DNA of 13,624 bases, from the NCBI GenBank assembly GCA_018263655.1, contig JAANWY010000046.1, forward strand, positions 1 to 13,624. Direction: 5' to 3'. Below, in pieces: positions 13,607-13,624 of this stretch. The notes under the pieces are model-generated. The model saw only the letters and a list, made by a program, of their open reading frames with translations. It had not been told where the DNA came from and ran no database searches. The position numbers were made by a program, and so were the translations under genes. Numbering within the stretch: the first letter of the stretch is position 1; each line of letters begins with the position of its first letter. The DNA comes from Anaerolineales bacterium. Lineage in GTDB: Bacteria; Chloroflexota; Anaerolineae; Epilineales; JAANWY01.

Positions 13607-13624
13607 CAGGATAGTACGGTGCTT

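Overview
The window looks like chromosomal DNA from a Chloroflexota bacterium, probably near Anaerolineae/Caldilineae. That placement is inference: it rests on atpC followed directly by mreB, a solute-binding lipoprotein with an Ala/Pro/Glu-rich linker after its cysteine, a BadF-type kinase fused to MurQ, moderately high GC, and spacers full of short palindromes and 7-bp repeats. No rRNA, tRNA or CRISPR array was found. All eight convincing protein genes are on the minus strand, so transcription runs from right to left.

Right half (13483 down to 6652): a family-5 (Dpp/Opp-type) peptide-binding lipoprotein, a 466-bp spacer packed with repeats, then a compact run of an MFS transporter, a fused N-acetyl sugar kinase/MurNAc-6-phosphate etherase (MurQ), and a C69 secernin-like peptidase. 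Together these could take up peptides or muropeptides, phosphorylate MurNAc/GlcNAc, cleave the lactyl ether and degrade the peptide part. I read it as a peptidoglycan recycling or scavenging locus. The fusion kinase and the peptide-binding protein without permease genes on its downstream side are its unusual points.

Middle spacer (5751-6651, about 900 bp): no credible gene. It holds a double hairpin after the peptidase gene, several REP-like palindromes, a near-consensus sigma70-type promoter (TTGTCA-N17-TATAAT, 6204-6232) pointing at atpA, and a 219-bp inverted-repeat element lying between that promoter and atpA. If the promoter is used, the ATP synthase operon has a leader of roughly 450 nt that can fold strongly.

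Left half (5750 down to 244): atpA-atpG-atpD-atpC encode the alpha, gamma, beta and epsilon subunits of F1, followed by mreB. The delta gene and all Fo genes are absent upstream of atpA, so the ATP synthase operon is split. MreB has Asn in place of the usual Asp in its phosphate-2 motif. The last codons of atpG are triplicated in tandem in front of atpD. Positions 1-126 carry a 24-bp tandem array downstream of mreB.

Other patterns worth checking are heptamer (7-bp) repeats at many gene edges, two MITE-like elements in the 11.2-11.5 kb spacer (one with an apparent 8-bp target duplication and complementary hairpin loops), and a marked excess of the hexamer GCCGGC.
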